DNA of 64,000 nt from SB11 sp943370295. Lineage in GTDB: Bacteria > Bacteroidota > Bacteroidia > UBA8524. The position numbers were made by a program, and so were the translations under genes. The stretch's first letter is position 1, and the number at the start of each line of letters is the position of its first letter. The notes beneath the pieces are model-generated. The model was not told the origin of the DNA. It ran no database searches and was given only the letters and a program-made list of their open reading frames with translations. The DNA lies in assembly GCA_943370295.1 (NCBI GenBank), contig CALRQL020000014.1:28457-92456 (forward strand), written 5' to 3'. Below, piece after piece: positions 43,860 to 53,370 of this stretch.

Positions 43860-44298
43860 TCAATAATCATTTAATAATTATATTAAATTAAAGGTTTAAA
43901 AGGCAGCTGTATGGCTGCTTTTTTGTTTATTAATGAATTTTAAACTGCTGAATAATAGTGAATAATTATAATTAGATTTTTTGGTAGGATAGTTGATTAC
44001 AAAAGAGCAGTTTAAAAATTATTCGATAAAATTTCGATGGATATGGGGTAAATTTTCACTGTATGTTATAATTAGTATTGGGTTTTGCAGTAGAATTAAG
44101 TATGTTTGTTTTAACCTCGATATGTGCATAAGTGGATATTGCGACATATCGTGTTTATTAATGCGGTAGTTTATCCATACTACAGATTGGCTCGGGGTGA
44201 CGTTGGAGCTTTCAGTCGCATGTTACGTGTGGCTTACTTACTTTTTACTACAAACTATACCGGTTAACAGCATAGCCTATTAATAAACAACCCTAATT
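43860..44298. other. Gene-free region upstream of the histidine kinase
   Basis: 439 bases, AT-rich. It holds the trhO terminator (43898-43924) and an inverted repeat CGATATGT (44118-44125)/ACATATCG (44144-44151) with an 18-base spacer. No gene of useful length is visible. The stretch 44180-44298 is less AT-rich and carries no signal I can name. Confidence 0.5.
43898..43924 (+). terminator. Terminator of trhO
   Basis: GCAGC/GCTGC stem with flanking A/T pairs, a TGTATG loop and a run of T on the plus strand. Confidence 0.8.
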
Positions 44299-46512
44299 AT
44301 GCTTTCTATCGAGACAGAAGATACATACCGAGCGATACTAAACTCGGCTCCTGATGCCATGGTACTTATTAATGAATCAGGAATCATACAACTTATAAAC
44401 ACACAAACTGAGAAATTGTTTGGGTACAGCAGAGAAGAACTATTAGGAAAAGAGATAGAAATTTTGATACCTGCGCGTTACCGAGCAGGGCACAAAGAAA
44501 AAAAGCTTGGTTTTATTAAATCACCTGAGGTAAGAGAAATGGGCAGCGGTTTAGAACTGTATGCCCTGCATAAAAACGGAACGGAGTTTTTAGTTGAAAT
44601 AGCACTTAGCTATGTGGAAGCGAACGGGAAAACAAGTGCTTGTGCGGCAATACGCGATATAAGCGAGAAAAAAGCTGCTGAAAATAAATTTAAGGCCTTA
44701 CTTGAATCAGCACCCGATGCAATGGTGATAGCTGATAGTGAGGGGCGTATTGAATTGGTGAATGCCCAAACCGAAAAGATGTTTGGATACTCACGTGCAG
44801 AACTGATTGGCACAGAGGTTGAAAAACTTATACCCCAAAGATTTTCTGAAAGACACCGAAAGTCCAAAATGGCCTTTATTAAAGCCCCCGATGTACGGGA
44901 AATGGGCTCCGGTATTGAACTTTTTGCTTTGCGTAAAGACGGAACCGAGTTTGTGGTAGAAGTGGCGCTGAGCTATATAAAAACAGGTGATAAAACCAGC
45001 GCTTGTGCGGCAATACGTGATATAAGCGAGAAAAAAGCTGCTGAAAATAAATTTAAGGCCTTACTTGAATCAGCACCCGATGCAATGGTAATAGCTGATA
45101 GTGAGGGGCGTATTGAATTGGTGAATGCCCAAACCGAAAAGATGTTTGGATACTCACGCGCAGAATTGATTGGCACAGAGGTTGAAAAACTTATACCGCA
45201 AAGGTTTACAAACAGACACCGAAAAGCCAAAATGGCTTTTATTGAAGCCCCCGATGTAAGGGAAATGGGAACGGGTATTGAGCTTTTTGCGTTGCGTAAA
45301 GACGGTACAGAATTTATGGTAGAAGTGGCGCTTAGCTACATAAAAAATGGAGATAAAACCAGTGCTTGTGCTGCAATAAGGGATATAGGCGACCGCAAAC
45401 GGCTTGAGAAACAAAATGCTCAGTTGGCATCAATTGTTGAGTCGTCAAACGATGCAATTATTTCGAAAAATATTGACCGTGCTATTGTAAGTTGGAATAA
45501 AGGTGCTGAGCTAATTTTTGGCTACACAGCGAGAGAAATATTAGGAGAACACATCAATGTTTTGACACCTAAGGATAGGCGAATAGAGGCAGAGTTGCTT
45601 ATTGAACAGGTATTGCGCGGTGAGGTTACGCGGCATAAAGAAACCAAAATGCTTCGCAAAAACGGAGAAGAGTTTCATGTTTCTATTACTTGCTCGCCCA
45701 TAAGAGATGCCGACGGTAATATTGTGGGTGTATCGCAAATTGTGAGAGATATTAACCAACAAAAAGCGGATGGTGATAAAATAAAAAGCCTTAACATCGA
45801 AATGCGGGAGTTGCATGAAAAACTGAAATACCACAAGCAACTTGAAGATTTTGCGTACATCACCTCGCACAACTTACGTTCGCCTGTGGGTAACTTAGCT
45901 TCGTTGTTTTTCATGTATGATCAACAAGTTGGTATTGAAAATAAAGATGCGATTGTAGAAAAACTGCGTACCGTTACCCTTCATCTAACAAACACGCTTA
46001 ATGAGCTATCGAAGGCTCTAAGTATTAAAACAGACACAACAATTGAAAAGAGCTCACTTAGTTTTGCTGATTTTTTTAATGCAATACTTGTTGTGTGCGA
46101 GACTGAGATTGAAAAATCTAACGCTATTGTGCAAAGTAACTTTACTGCTTGCCCGGCCATACATTATCCGGCAATTTACCTTGAAAGTATTTTGCTAAAT
46201 TTGCTAACCAATGCAATAAAGTACCGCCACCCAAGCAGGCAACCTGTTATAACCTTTGAAACCTATGAAAACAGACAGAATGGAAAAGTGCTTAAGGTGA
46301 CGGATAATGGATTAGGCATTGATATGGAAAGGCATGGGAAAAAGATATTCGGCTTGCATAAAACTTTTCATCGCAATACTGATGCAAGGGGGGTAGGACT
46401 ATTTATTACCAAAGCACAAATAGAGGCCATGGGAGGCTCGATAACAGTGAGCAGCGTTCTTGGCGAAGGCACTGTGTTTACGATATACTTTGAGAGAGAA
46501 AATCAACCCTAA
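44299..46512 (+). CDS. Soluble PAS-domain sensor histidine kinase with tandem PAS copies
   Basis: A 737-residue kinase with no membrane segment, so it senses a cytoplasmic signal. PAS1 (~6-126), PAS2 (~127-247) and PAS3 (~248-368) share the frame FKALLESAPDAMVIADSEGR and FGYSRAELIGTEVEKLIP; PAS2 and PAS3 are near identical. PAS4 (~375-495) is different (IVESSNDAIISKNIDRAI). The HisKA part has His524 in ITSHNLRSPVGNL, then the ATPase domain (NLLTNAIKYRHPSR; DNGLGIDME; GVGLFITKAQIEAMGG). It is followed by a single-domain response regulator 11 bases downstream. Confidence 0.93.
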   Translation: MLSIETEDTYRAILNSAPDAMVLINESGIIQLINTQTEKLFGYSREELLGKEIEILIPARYRAGHKEKKLGFIKSPEVREMGSGLELYALHKNGTEFLVEIALSYVEANGKTSACAAIRDISEKKAAENKFKALLESAPDAMVIADSEGRIELVNAQTEKMFGYSRAELIGTEVEKLIPQRFSERHRKSKMAFIKAPDVREMGSGIELFALRKDGTEFVVEVALSYIKTGDKTSACAAIRDISEKKAAENKFKALLESAPDAMVIADSEGRIELVNAQTEKMFGYSRAELIGTEVEKLIPQRFTNRHRKAKMAFIEAPDVREMGTGIELFALRKDGTEFMVEVALSYIKNGDKTSACAAIRDIGDRKRLEKQNAQLASIVESSNDAIISKNIDRAIVSWNKGAELIFGYTAREILGEHINVLTPKDRRIEAELLIEQVLRGEVTRHKETKMLRKNGEEFHVSITCSPIRDADGNIVGVSQIVRDINQQKADGDKIKSLNIEMRELHEKLKYHKQLEDFAYITSHNLRSPVGNLASLFFMYDQQVGIENKDAIVEKLRTVTLHLTNTLNELSKALSIKTDTTIEKSSLSFADFFNAILVVCETEIEKSNAIVQSNFTACPAIHYPAIYLESILLNLLTNAIKYRHPSRQPVITFETYENRQNGKVLKVTDNGLGIDMERHGKKIFGLHKTFHRNTDARGVGLFITKAQIEAMGGSITVSSVLGEGTVFTIYFERENQP
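44641..45366 (+). repeat. Tandem 363-base PAS repeat (two near-identical copies)
   Basis: Copies at 44641-45003 and 45004-45366 are almost the same at DNA level (for example AAAGATGTTTGGATACTCAC is repeated). A third, diverged copy precedes them. The period is 363 bases or 121 codons, so frame is kept. Confidence 0.9.
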
Positions 46513-46523
46513 TACTTTCACTT

Positions 46524-46931
46524 ATGACTACAATTAAAAACCCTACAATATGTGTGGTGGACGACGATGAGATTTATCAGTTTGTAATTAAAAGCCAAAT
46601 TGAGAGTCGAAAACTGGCTCGTAAAATCCTTATTTTTTCAGACGGAGAATTGGCTATCGACTATTTTAAAAATGCTGTTGAAGATGCCGACCTGTTGCCT
46701 GATTTGGTGCTGCTGGATTTGAACATGCCGATTATGGATGGTTGGGAGTTTTTGGATGAGTTTATTATGCTCAAGCCAAGGCTACCTAAAAAGGTTACTA
46801 TTTATGTGGTAACTTCTTCTATTAACCAAACAGATGTTGACCGCGCTAAGCGTATCAGCGAAGTTACAGACTACATTGTGAAGCCAATTAGCGAAGAGAC
46901 GCTACTGGATATGCTTAATAAACTTAGTTAA
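46524..46931 (+). CDS. Single-domain response regulator
   Basis: A 135-residue receiver domain with no output domain. Acidic pocket Asp13/Asp14/Asp15, phospho-acceptor Asp65 in LVLLDLNMPIMDGWEF, Thr97 in YVVTSS and Lys120 in YIVKP are all present. It is 11 bases after the histidine kinase and almost surely its partner. A further phosphorelay step or a protein target must act as output. The stop codon overlaps the convergent DUF2461 gene by four bases. Confidence 0.92.
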   Translation: MTTIKNPTICVVDDDEIYQFVIKSQIESRKLARKILIFSDGELAIDYFKNAVEDADLLPDLVLLDLNMPIMDGWEFLDEFIMLKPRLPKKVTIYVVTSSINQTDVDRAKRISEVTDYIVKPISEETLLDMLNKLS

Positions 46932-47599
46932 GCATTGCTAAGTGCATCTTCAAAAAAGGTGTTTACGGGTATGGCTACTTTGTAAGCAGCTATCAACGCA
47001 TCAACCAGGTTGTCTTGCATCAAGGCTTTTGAGTTGAAATTGGCAAAATAATAAAAATTCTTGTTGTATATAAGGGGTTGCTTTTCAGTGGCTTCTTTAA
47101 ATTCAGGCGCAACAATTTTGTTTATTTCCCCCCTTATTTCGCCATAAACATCTTTAAAAGCCTTGTTTGTAATCAGTTTAGTAAACTCAGCCATGTTATT
47201 GGCTATGTGTTTTCTAACGTTGTATAAGTCTTGTTTTTCAAGCGTGTGGCTACCTGTGTACAGTCGCAAATGCCTGTGGTTGGCTTCTATAAACATACCC
47301 GGTCTTGTGGTGTCTTTTTTACCGTGTGGTGAAATCATTGCCCCCATTTGCGTTTTGTAAGGTGATTTATCATTACTAAACCTAATATCACGGTTAATGC
47401 GCATTATAGCGTCTTTGGCGGTCATGGGTATGTTATAGCCTAAAGCGTTGTAGGCGGCAATTAGTTCTTCAATAAAGGCGGTAAACGGTTTTTTTACTTT
47501 GTTTTCGTAGATTTTCTTATTTGTATCAAACCATTCTTTAGTGTTGTTATTTTCTAACCCGTCAAAGAAATTTATGTAATCAGCATCAAAGTACACCAT
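46928..47599 (-). CDS. DUF2461 family protein
   Basis: A 223-residue protein that matches the DUF2461/TIGR02453 family from end to end: FFDGLENNNTKEWFDTNKKIYE at the start, RINRDIRFSNDKSPYKTQMGA in the middle and an FYYFANFNSK stretch toward the end. The function is unknown. It is convergent with the response regulator; the four-base TTAA at 46928-46931 serves both stop codons. Confidence 0.93.
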   Translation of the reverse strand: MVYFDADYINFFDGLENNNTKEWFDTNKKIYENKVKKPFTAFIEELIAAYNALGYNIPMTAKDAIMRINRDIRFSNDKSPYKTQMGAMISPHGKKDTTRPGMFIEANHRHLRLYTGSHTLEKQDLYNVRKHIANNMAEFTKLITNKAFKDVYGEIRGEINKIVAPEFKEATEKQPLIYNKNFYYFANFNSKALMQDNLVDALIAAYKVAIPVNTFFEDALSNA

Positions 47600-47664
47600 C
47601 GGTTTTATTAATTAAATAGCAAGTGTAATATATACAAAAACCGAAAATAGAAGAGTACTTGTTT

Positions 47665-49935
47665 TTAGTATTGAATAGAGCCTGTAATGGGCTTAGCATA
47701 TATAGTTACGGGCATAATGTCTTGGTTTACGCAATTGCCCGGCAGTTTAGTTACCTGAACGCTAACACTTCCTATACCCGGCGCCGGCCAAGTAGCAGTA
47801 ATAGCATAGGTGCCTTGACCGCCGGCGATGGTACCATTGGTGGCCGACCATAAATAGGTGTAGCTTGCGTTATTAACTGTTTGATAGTTTGTGATGGCGT
47901 TATCTTCGCAAACGGGGTTATCACCACTAATACCAACCACCGGGATACTATCAGTAAACAACGTAAGAATAACTGTTGAATCGCAGCCGGTGGTATTATT
48001 TGTTATCTTCAGGCTAACAGTATGAAAGCCATACTGGCTAAAAGTGATTTGTGCCGAATCGTTAGCAGTGCCACCTGCAAAACTTCCTGTGGCACTGCTC
48101 CATAAATAAGTAACTCCGATTAAATTAGGAGCTGTAAATAAATTTTGAATGCCTGAACAAATAGTATCAGGGCCTGTAATAGCAGCATTAGGAGCTGCAT
48201 TAACAACAACTGATAGGGATGCAGTGCTATCACAACCGGTAACAGTGTCGGTTTGTGTAAGGTATAAATTTCTATTTCCCGAAGAAGTCCATAAAACACT
48301 TACAGTATCATTGCCTTGTCCGCTCACAATTGTTCCTCCGTTTGCACTCCAGCTATAGCTATACCTAGAGTTACCTATAGTGGTGTAAGTGGCTTGTTTG
48401 TGCTGGCATACCGGAGTAGGGCCGCTGATTGATGCGTTGGGCTTAGCAACAACCGATATGGGTATTGAAATGTTAGACCAGTCTAACAGTGTATTTCCGC
48501 TGCAACTACCATCCATTACAGTACCAATAGTGGCGTCGCCTGCACCCGTCCAATACAATTCCCTGCCCGGAGTACCGTTGTAAGACCATACTAATGAATC
48601 GTGCACCATTACTCTCGCCATGCCCGATGCTGAATCATAGCAAAAGGTAAAATACCTATGTACATCGTCAGCAGGTATAGTATAGCCGGTTGATAACGGG
48701 CCTATATCAGTAAACCCGCCTGCCCCGTCTGAAATGCGCATTCCAATTTCAAGCATACCGCCTGAAACACGGTAGGTGAGACCCCCACGGGTAAAAAAGG
48801 TAGCTTGGTTTTCATCGCGTTGCCAGCTATATGTCATACATAGCTTACCCCTGTTAAATACGCTTCCGGGTACCACCAAATCAATACCCTTACTACCGCC
48901 GCAATTATTAGTAATTACAAACCCAAACCCGTTGGTATATGCATCAGCATCTGATGAGGTTGCATTGGGGCCAATGGTAGCTGTTGTAATGGGGCCGGCA
49001 TTAAAATCAAATCTTGATAGGGTGTTTATTGCTCCAACACCTTGGCAACCATTGGTATCGGTTTGTACCATATAAATATAACCGGGGCCTGCGGTATCCC
49101 AAGTTACATTTACTTCACGAGTACCTTGCCCTGATGTTATTACCCCGCCTACTAAATGCCAATCGTAAGTGTGGCCTGTTTGTGCAGTAACTGAATATAC
49201 TTGGTTCACGGCATACTCACATACTTGGGTAGGGCCTGATATGGTGGGCAGCGGAGCCGAGTAAATAGTAACCCTCATAGTATCACGCACGGTGGCGCAG
49301 CTATTAAGGTCGGTGGCGCTTAAAACTAAATAAGTACTGCCCGCAGCTACTTCAGTTAAGCTGGGAACATAAATAGGATTTAAACTTGTGGTTGAGCCGA
49401 TAAATGAGCCCCCATTGCCCGTCCATTGGTACGTGCTTGCATTGCCGCTTACCGACCCATATAAGTGTACCGAGTTGGCTGCTGAGCAAATGGTGGTGTC
49501 TGCACCGGCATTTACCGTTGGTTTTTTAATAGAACGAATTGTATACGTTTGATTGGATGAAGTACCAGTGCGGCATATAGTAATTTCATGTGTTCCGCCG
49601 CCTGCTAAGCACATAGTGTCTCCTACAGCAGTTGAACTACCGCAATTAGACTCAAATGTGTAGCCTGATGATGTGCCTGAAACCACAAGGCTAATACCCA
49701 TTGCATTTGCATCAAGCGTAACAGTGAAATGGATACACCGATATGATGATGATAGGCCACAGCAGCGGCCGTTTCTTGCAACGGAAGTGCTTGACCAAAC
49801 ACTATCTGCCTTTCCGGTCATATTTATAGTATAATGTGGCACTGTACCCTGGCAGCTTTGCGCCAATAGTTCCTTACCCGCCGGTAATACCAACAGGATA
49901 AAGAAAAACAATATGGCTTTTGTGGCTGCTTTCAT
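47665..49935 (-). CDS. Large exported Ig/PKD-like protein without sorting tail
   Basis: A 756-residue exported protein with signal peptide through about residue 25. The N-terminal ~120 residues carry several Cys (GRCCGLSSSYRC; ESNCGSSTAVGDTMC). Then come repeated Ig/PKD-like domains with the VCEYAVNQVYSV, VCQHKQATYTTI and TICSGIQNLFTA type openings. A lectin/LamG-like insertion lies about 290-470. It ends MPVTIYAKPITGSIQY, with no type A or B tail. It lies two bases after the 351-residue type B protein and is the third gene of the operon. A surface-complex role is likely. Confidence 0.85.
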   Translation of the reverse strand: MKAATKAILFFFILLVLPAGKELLAQSCQGTVPHYTINMTGKADSVWSSTSVARNGRCCGLSSSYRCIHFTVTLDANAMGISLVVSGTSSGYTFESNCGSSTAVGDTMCLAGGGTHEITICRTGTSSNQTYTIRSIKKPTVNAGADTTICSAANSVHLYGSVSGNASTYQWTGNGGSFIGSTTSLNPIYVPSLTEVAAGSTYLVLSATDLNSCATVRDTMRVTIYSAPLPTISGPTQVCEYAVNQVYSVTAQTGHTYDWHLVGGVITSGQGTREVNVTWDTAGPGYIYMVQTDTNGCQGVGAINTLSRFDFNAGPITTATIGPNATSSDADAYTNGFGFVITNNCGGSKGIDLVVPGSVFNRGKLCMTYSWQRDENQATFFTRGGLTYRVSGGMLEIGMRISDGAGGFTDIGPLSTGYTIPADDVHRYFTFCYDSASGMARVMVHDSLVWSYNGTPGRELYWTGAGDATIGTVMDGSCSGNTLLDWSNISIPISVVAKPNASISGPTPVCQHKQATYTTIGNSRYSYSWSANGGTIVSGQGNDTVSVLWTSSGNRNLYLTQTDTVTGCDSTASLSVVVNAAPNAAITGPDTICSGIQNLFTAPNLIGVTYLWSSATGSFAGGTANDSAQITFSQYGFHTVSLKITNNTTGCDSTVILTLFTDSIPVVGISGDNPVCEDNAITNYQTVNNASYTYLWSATNGTIAGGQGTYAITATWPAPGIGSVSVQVTKLPGNCVNQDIMPVTIYAKPITGSIQY

Positions 49936-49937
49936 TA

Positions 49938-50993
49938 TTAGCGTAATACGGTTACCGTACCATTAAATACATAATTTTTATTGTCTTTTCCGGTAACTTG
50001 TACTAAGTACACAAACACACCGTCGGGAACAGCAGCCCCTTTATAGCGTCCATCCCATCCTTCTTCCAGCGATGTTGTTTTAAACATCACTTCACCCCAG
50101 CGGTCAAGAACAGTAAACTCAGTCCTCAGCACGTTTTCATAAACAGGTTTAAATACATTATTAAACCCATCGCCGTTTGGGGTAAATCCAGTAGGTATAA
50201 ACACATTAATACCCGATTCAACTATTATGTACTTAGTAATACTGTCAGTACAACCAAAGCTGTTTCTTACAGTAAGCCTAACTGCTTTTACACCTGCTTG
50301 TGTAAATGAATGTGTAGGGTGCATTATTTCAGATGAACCGATAGTTAAGCCGTTTTCCATAAACTCCCAGTTCCAAAAATCAACATTGTTGGTTCCGGTA
50401 TAGGTAAAATTTACATCTTCATAAATAATAGGTTGGGTAGGAGCGAAGCTAAAATCGGCCTGCGGTCTGTATTTCACCCGCATATCGTGCAAAGAAGAAT
50501 TATTTCCGCACTGTCCAAAATAACCGGTAACAACAAACGAGGTATCAAAATCTGGTTTAACGGTTATTCTTTCACCCGTATCGCCGGTGTTCCAAACATA
50601 CAAATCTGCATTTCCCTTGGCTTCTAACACCACATCTGTTCCTTTGCAAACTTGTTCGGGTCCAAAAATATTAACCGGTTCAGTGGGCCATAATAAAACA
50701 AGAGCATCAACAGGTTTGCCCGGGCAACCTTCTTTCGTACGTTCTATTACAGTAATTTTTTTAATCCCTCCGGTCATCCCCCAGTTTACCCAAATTTTTG
50801 AACCATCAGTAGAAGTACTATCAATAGTACCTCCCTCAACAGTCCAAAAAAATACCGAACCCGCTCTCTCACCGGTTCGGTACATCGCATGTGTTTCACC
50901 AATACAAGCCGTGTCTATATACTGGGAAAATGCCTTGCCGGCAGAAACTGCCAGCAAGAGCATCACCCCGAAATACAAACCTATGGATTTCAT
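49938..50993 (-). CDS. Exported PKD-domain protein with type IX type B tail
   Basis: A 351-residue protein with signal peptide. The N-terminal ~95 residues (DTACIGETHAMYRTG, FFWTVEGGTIDS, TVIERTKEGCPGKPVD) are paralogous to the neighbour 51048-51647. A second Ig-like part (QVCKGTDVVLEAKGN) and a PKD-like domain (FWNWEFMENG) follow. The last ~85 residues form a gliding-type C-terminal domain (FTPNGDGFNNVFKP, VLDRWGEVMFKT, WDGRYKGAAVPDGV, NGTVTVLR). It is the only protein in this operon with a type IX tail. Confidence 0.9.
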   Translation of the reverse strand: MKSIGLYFGVMLLLAVSAGKAFSQYIDTACIGETHAMYRTGERAGSVFFWTVEGGTIDSTSTDGSKIWVNWGMTGGIKKITVIERTKEGCPGKPVDALVLLWPTEPVNIFGPEQVCKGTDVVLEAKGNADLYVWNTGDTGERITVKPDFDTSFVVTGYFGQCGNNSSLHDMRVKYRPQADFSFAPTQPIIYEDVNFTYTGTNNVDFWNWEFMENGLTIGSSEIMHPTHSFTQAGVKAVRLTVRNSFGCTDSITKYIIVESGINVFIPTGFTPNGDGFNNVFKPVYENVLRTEFTVLDRWGEVMFKTTSLEEGWDGRYKGAAVPDGVFVYLVQVTGKDNKNYVFNGTVTVLR

Positions 50994-51047
50994 TGGATAT
51001 GTGTATGCGTATATATATGAAGGTAAACTAACTAGATGCAGATAGGA

Positions 51048-51647
51048 TTAGTTGTGCTGAATTGAAGGGGTAACCACTTGAGGATACACAGTAACTACAG
51101 CAGTTGTGCCTGCACCCGAAAGTGTTGTTGAGCAGGTTAACCTATCAACCACTTGTACAAGGGTGTAAGTTCTTGATGCTGTTAATGTACTGGTGTTAAT
51201 TACAAATGGCGAAGAGGTGAGATTAACGGTGGTATTACCCGAACCATCGTTATACGTTAAATCCCAAGGCGAAGTACCTGTAAGTGTAATGGTAACACTT
51301 GTTGAGTCTTCATAACACAGTGCAGTAGTACCTGCAATGGTTGCAGTAGGTAATGGCATACGAACAATAGCCAGTTTCACAGGGTCGCCAACGCAACCGT
51401 TAGAGTCTGTTTCAATTACAGTAAGTGTGTCAATACCTGTCGTAGTTAAAAAATCAATAGTAATACTGTCGGTAGAACCGCCTGAAGCTTGTGTGCCCCC
51501 GCCAACTGTCCAAGCATACGTTGAGCCTGTGTTACCGTTTAGCCAATAGCTAACACCGGTAGCGCCGGCACAAACTGTGTCGTTTTGAGCGTTTGCATAA
51601 AAAACTGCAGATGCGATAATTGCCAAAGTGAGTAGTACCTTTTTCAT
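51048..51647 (-). CDS. Small exported Ig-like protein, paralogue of the neighbour's N-domain
   Basis: A 199-residue protein with signal peptide (MKKVLLTLAIIASAVFYANAQ). Its first domain (DTVCAGATGVSYWLNG, YAWTVGGGTQASGG, TVIETDSNGCVGDPVK) matches the start of the 351-residue protein downstream. A second Ig-like domain follows (ALCYEDSTSVTITLTG). It ends VTVYPQVVTPSIQHN, similar to the end of the 756-residue protein (VTIYAKPITGSIQY). It has no type IX tail. It is the first gene of the operon; a TACCTTTG element lies at 51684-51677 on the minus strand. Confidence 0.85.
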   Translation of the reverse strand: MKKVLLTLAIIASAVFYANAQNDTVCAGATGVSYWLNGNTGSTYAWTVGGGTQASGGSTDSITIDFLTTTGIDTLTVIETDSNGCVGDPVKLAIVRMPLPTATIAGTTALCYEDSTSVTITLTGTSPWDLTYNDGSGNTTVNLTSSPFVINTSTLTASRTYTLVQVVDRLTCSTTLSGAGTTAVVTVYPQVVTPSIQHN

Positions 51648-51921
51648 ATGTATTGTGTGTATTAAAGTTTCTGGTACAAAGGTATTTGGGCCTTACCACA
51701 GCGATTTTTCAATCATGCTTGCACCTTTTCACCTGTAAGAAGCAGATGTAGATTTTCAGTGTTTAATAATCTTTTAACTACTTAATCAGTTGATAATCAT
51801 TTTTATAATTAATTACAAGGGTGTTTTCACCCTGTTTTTAATTGTAAATTTTATGCAAAAAGTTTTAAAAAATTTAAATTTTTTACTCACTTTTGTAAGC
51901 CAATTAGTTTAATAAGTAGCA

Positions 51922-53343
51922 ATGGATTTGTTAACTAAAATTATCCAAACATTGTCTGATGAGCAATATGAAAAGTTGCTCGATAATGTTGGAGTAAATG
52001 AATATCACAACAATTATATCACCCTGCAAGGTTTGCGTAAGGGCCAAAAAGCTGCTGAAACATTGGCGGCTGAGCTAAAAATGAGCAAAGGGGCCTTTAA
52101 TACGTTTAAATCGCGGTTGCTTAAAAAGGTGAGCGCCCAATTAGGGCATTTGGAAGAGAATACGATTAGCCAACTGAAAGAGGAAACGGCTCGTATGAAC
52201 CAACTTGCTTTGCAAAATGAGCGTGAAGTATCAATACGGATACTACGTGATTTGGAAAAGAAGTTGATTGAGTACGACTTATCAAGCGAGTTGGCTATTA
52301 TTTATAAGTTTTTGGCAAGGTTGCACCGTTTTTATCCTGAGTTTGAGCATTATGAAATGCAGTATAAAAAGTATGTTGCATTTTCGCTAACGGTAACCAA
52401 GGCCGAAGACCAATTATATGATTACATTTTCTATTTATCGCATTATCATCTTAACCACTTAAGTGAAGACCAACGGAATATAACAGCCCAGTTGCATGAG
52501 CTTGAGAGCTATGCAAAACTGTATAAATCGCATCGTTTGTTTGTGATATACAACATTGCTAAGATATACCACGATTGCAGCTTTTTGAAACCCGAAGAAC
52601 TTGCCCTCAAAGAAATTGAGACTGAGGAAACACTGCAACAGTTTACGGCAATATTTACCAAATACGGGCAAGATGCTTTTTACCAAAACCTGCAATACAT
52701 TGTTCCGTTTTTGTTTTTTGAATATTATGTGAGGGTAGGCAATAGCGTAAAAGCAAACCACTACCTAAGCAAAATAAGCATGGTGATAAACAAAGTAGCG
52801 CACAGGCAACTGTGGCCTTTTTTTATCACACAGATGATAAATTCAATAGTTTCTAAATTTGTTACTGAGGGTGATACAAATATTATTTACAACCTTCACG
52901 AAAAGCTGCAGCAATGTTATTTTCCGAGCCCCGAAGAAGCACCTCATTACATTTGCTATGCAAGATTTAGATCGATGGTTGCTTTTTATAAAGGACAATA
53001 CAGTACCGGAGCCAAAATTATTAACGATTTACGCAACGAAATATCATTGAAGAACTTTTCGTATGCTGAGATTGAAATAAAGCTGTTTCAGGCGTTTCAA
53101 TATGCTCTTGAGAATGAAGCCGAATTGGCCGAACGTTTGGTGGCAAGTGTGAAAAGACAGGTGAGCGATGAGGATGAATTGAAGCCTGTTGTGAAACTAT
53201 TTAGCAAAACTCTTTCGTTGCTTATTAAGCACATCCATGATGGTAACGAAAAAGATAAAGTAGTAAAGTATTGGCGCAAGTTTAAAGAGAAGAACAACGG
53301 AAAGTTGCTAAACTTTATCCGTCTCTCCCTTATAGAAATCTAA
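51922..53343 (+). CDS. Large helical protein of unknown family (473 aa)
   Basis: A 473-residue protein without signal peptide or membrane segment. The first ~75 residues could be a helix-turn-helix or related bundle (AAETLAAELKMSKGAFNTFKSRLL). The rest is almost entirely alpha-helical with a TPR-like rhythm (SELAIIYKFLARLHRFYPEF; YAKLYKSHRLFVIYNIAKIYHD). I do not recognise the family. It is divergent from the exported three-gene locus (274 bases between), so it may regulate it; this is inference from position only. Confidence 0.75.
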   Translation: MDLLTKIIQTLSDEQYEKLLDNVGVNEYHNNYITLQGLRKGQKAAETLAAELKMSKGAFNTFKSRLLKKVSAQLGHLEENTISQLKEETARMNQLALQNEREVSIRILRDLEKKLIEYDLSSELAIIYKFLARLHRFYPEFEHYEMQYKKYVAFSLTVTKAEDQLYDYIFYLSHYHLNHLSEDQRNITAQLHELESYAKLYKSHRLFVIYNIAKIYHDCSFLKPEELALKEIETEETLQQFTAIFTKYGQDAFYQNLQYIVPFLFFEYYVRVGNSVKANHYLSKISMVINKVAHRQLWPFFITQMINSIVSKFVTEGDTNIIYNLHEKLQQCYFPSPEEAPHYICYARFRSMVAFYKGQYSTGAKIINDLRNEISLKNFSYAEIEIKLFQAFQYALENEAELAERLVASVKRQVSDEDELKPVVKLFSKTLSLLIKHIHDGNEKDKVVKYWRKFKEKNNGKLLNFIRLSLIEI

Positions 53344-53353
53344 AATTAAAAAA

Positions 53354-53369
53354 ACCGGTAAAACCCGGT
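53354..53369 (-). terminator. Terminator of the second response regulator
   Basis: ACCGG/CCGGT stem with a six-base loop followed by T on the minus strand. It begins one base after the end of the regulator gene. Confidence 0.75.
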
Positions 53370-53370
53370 G

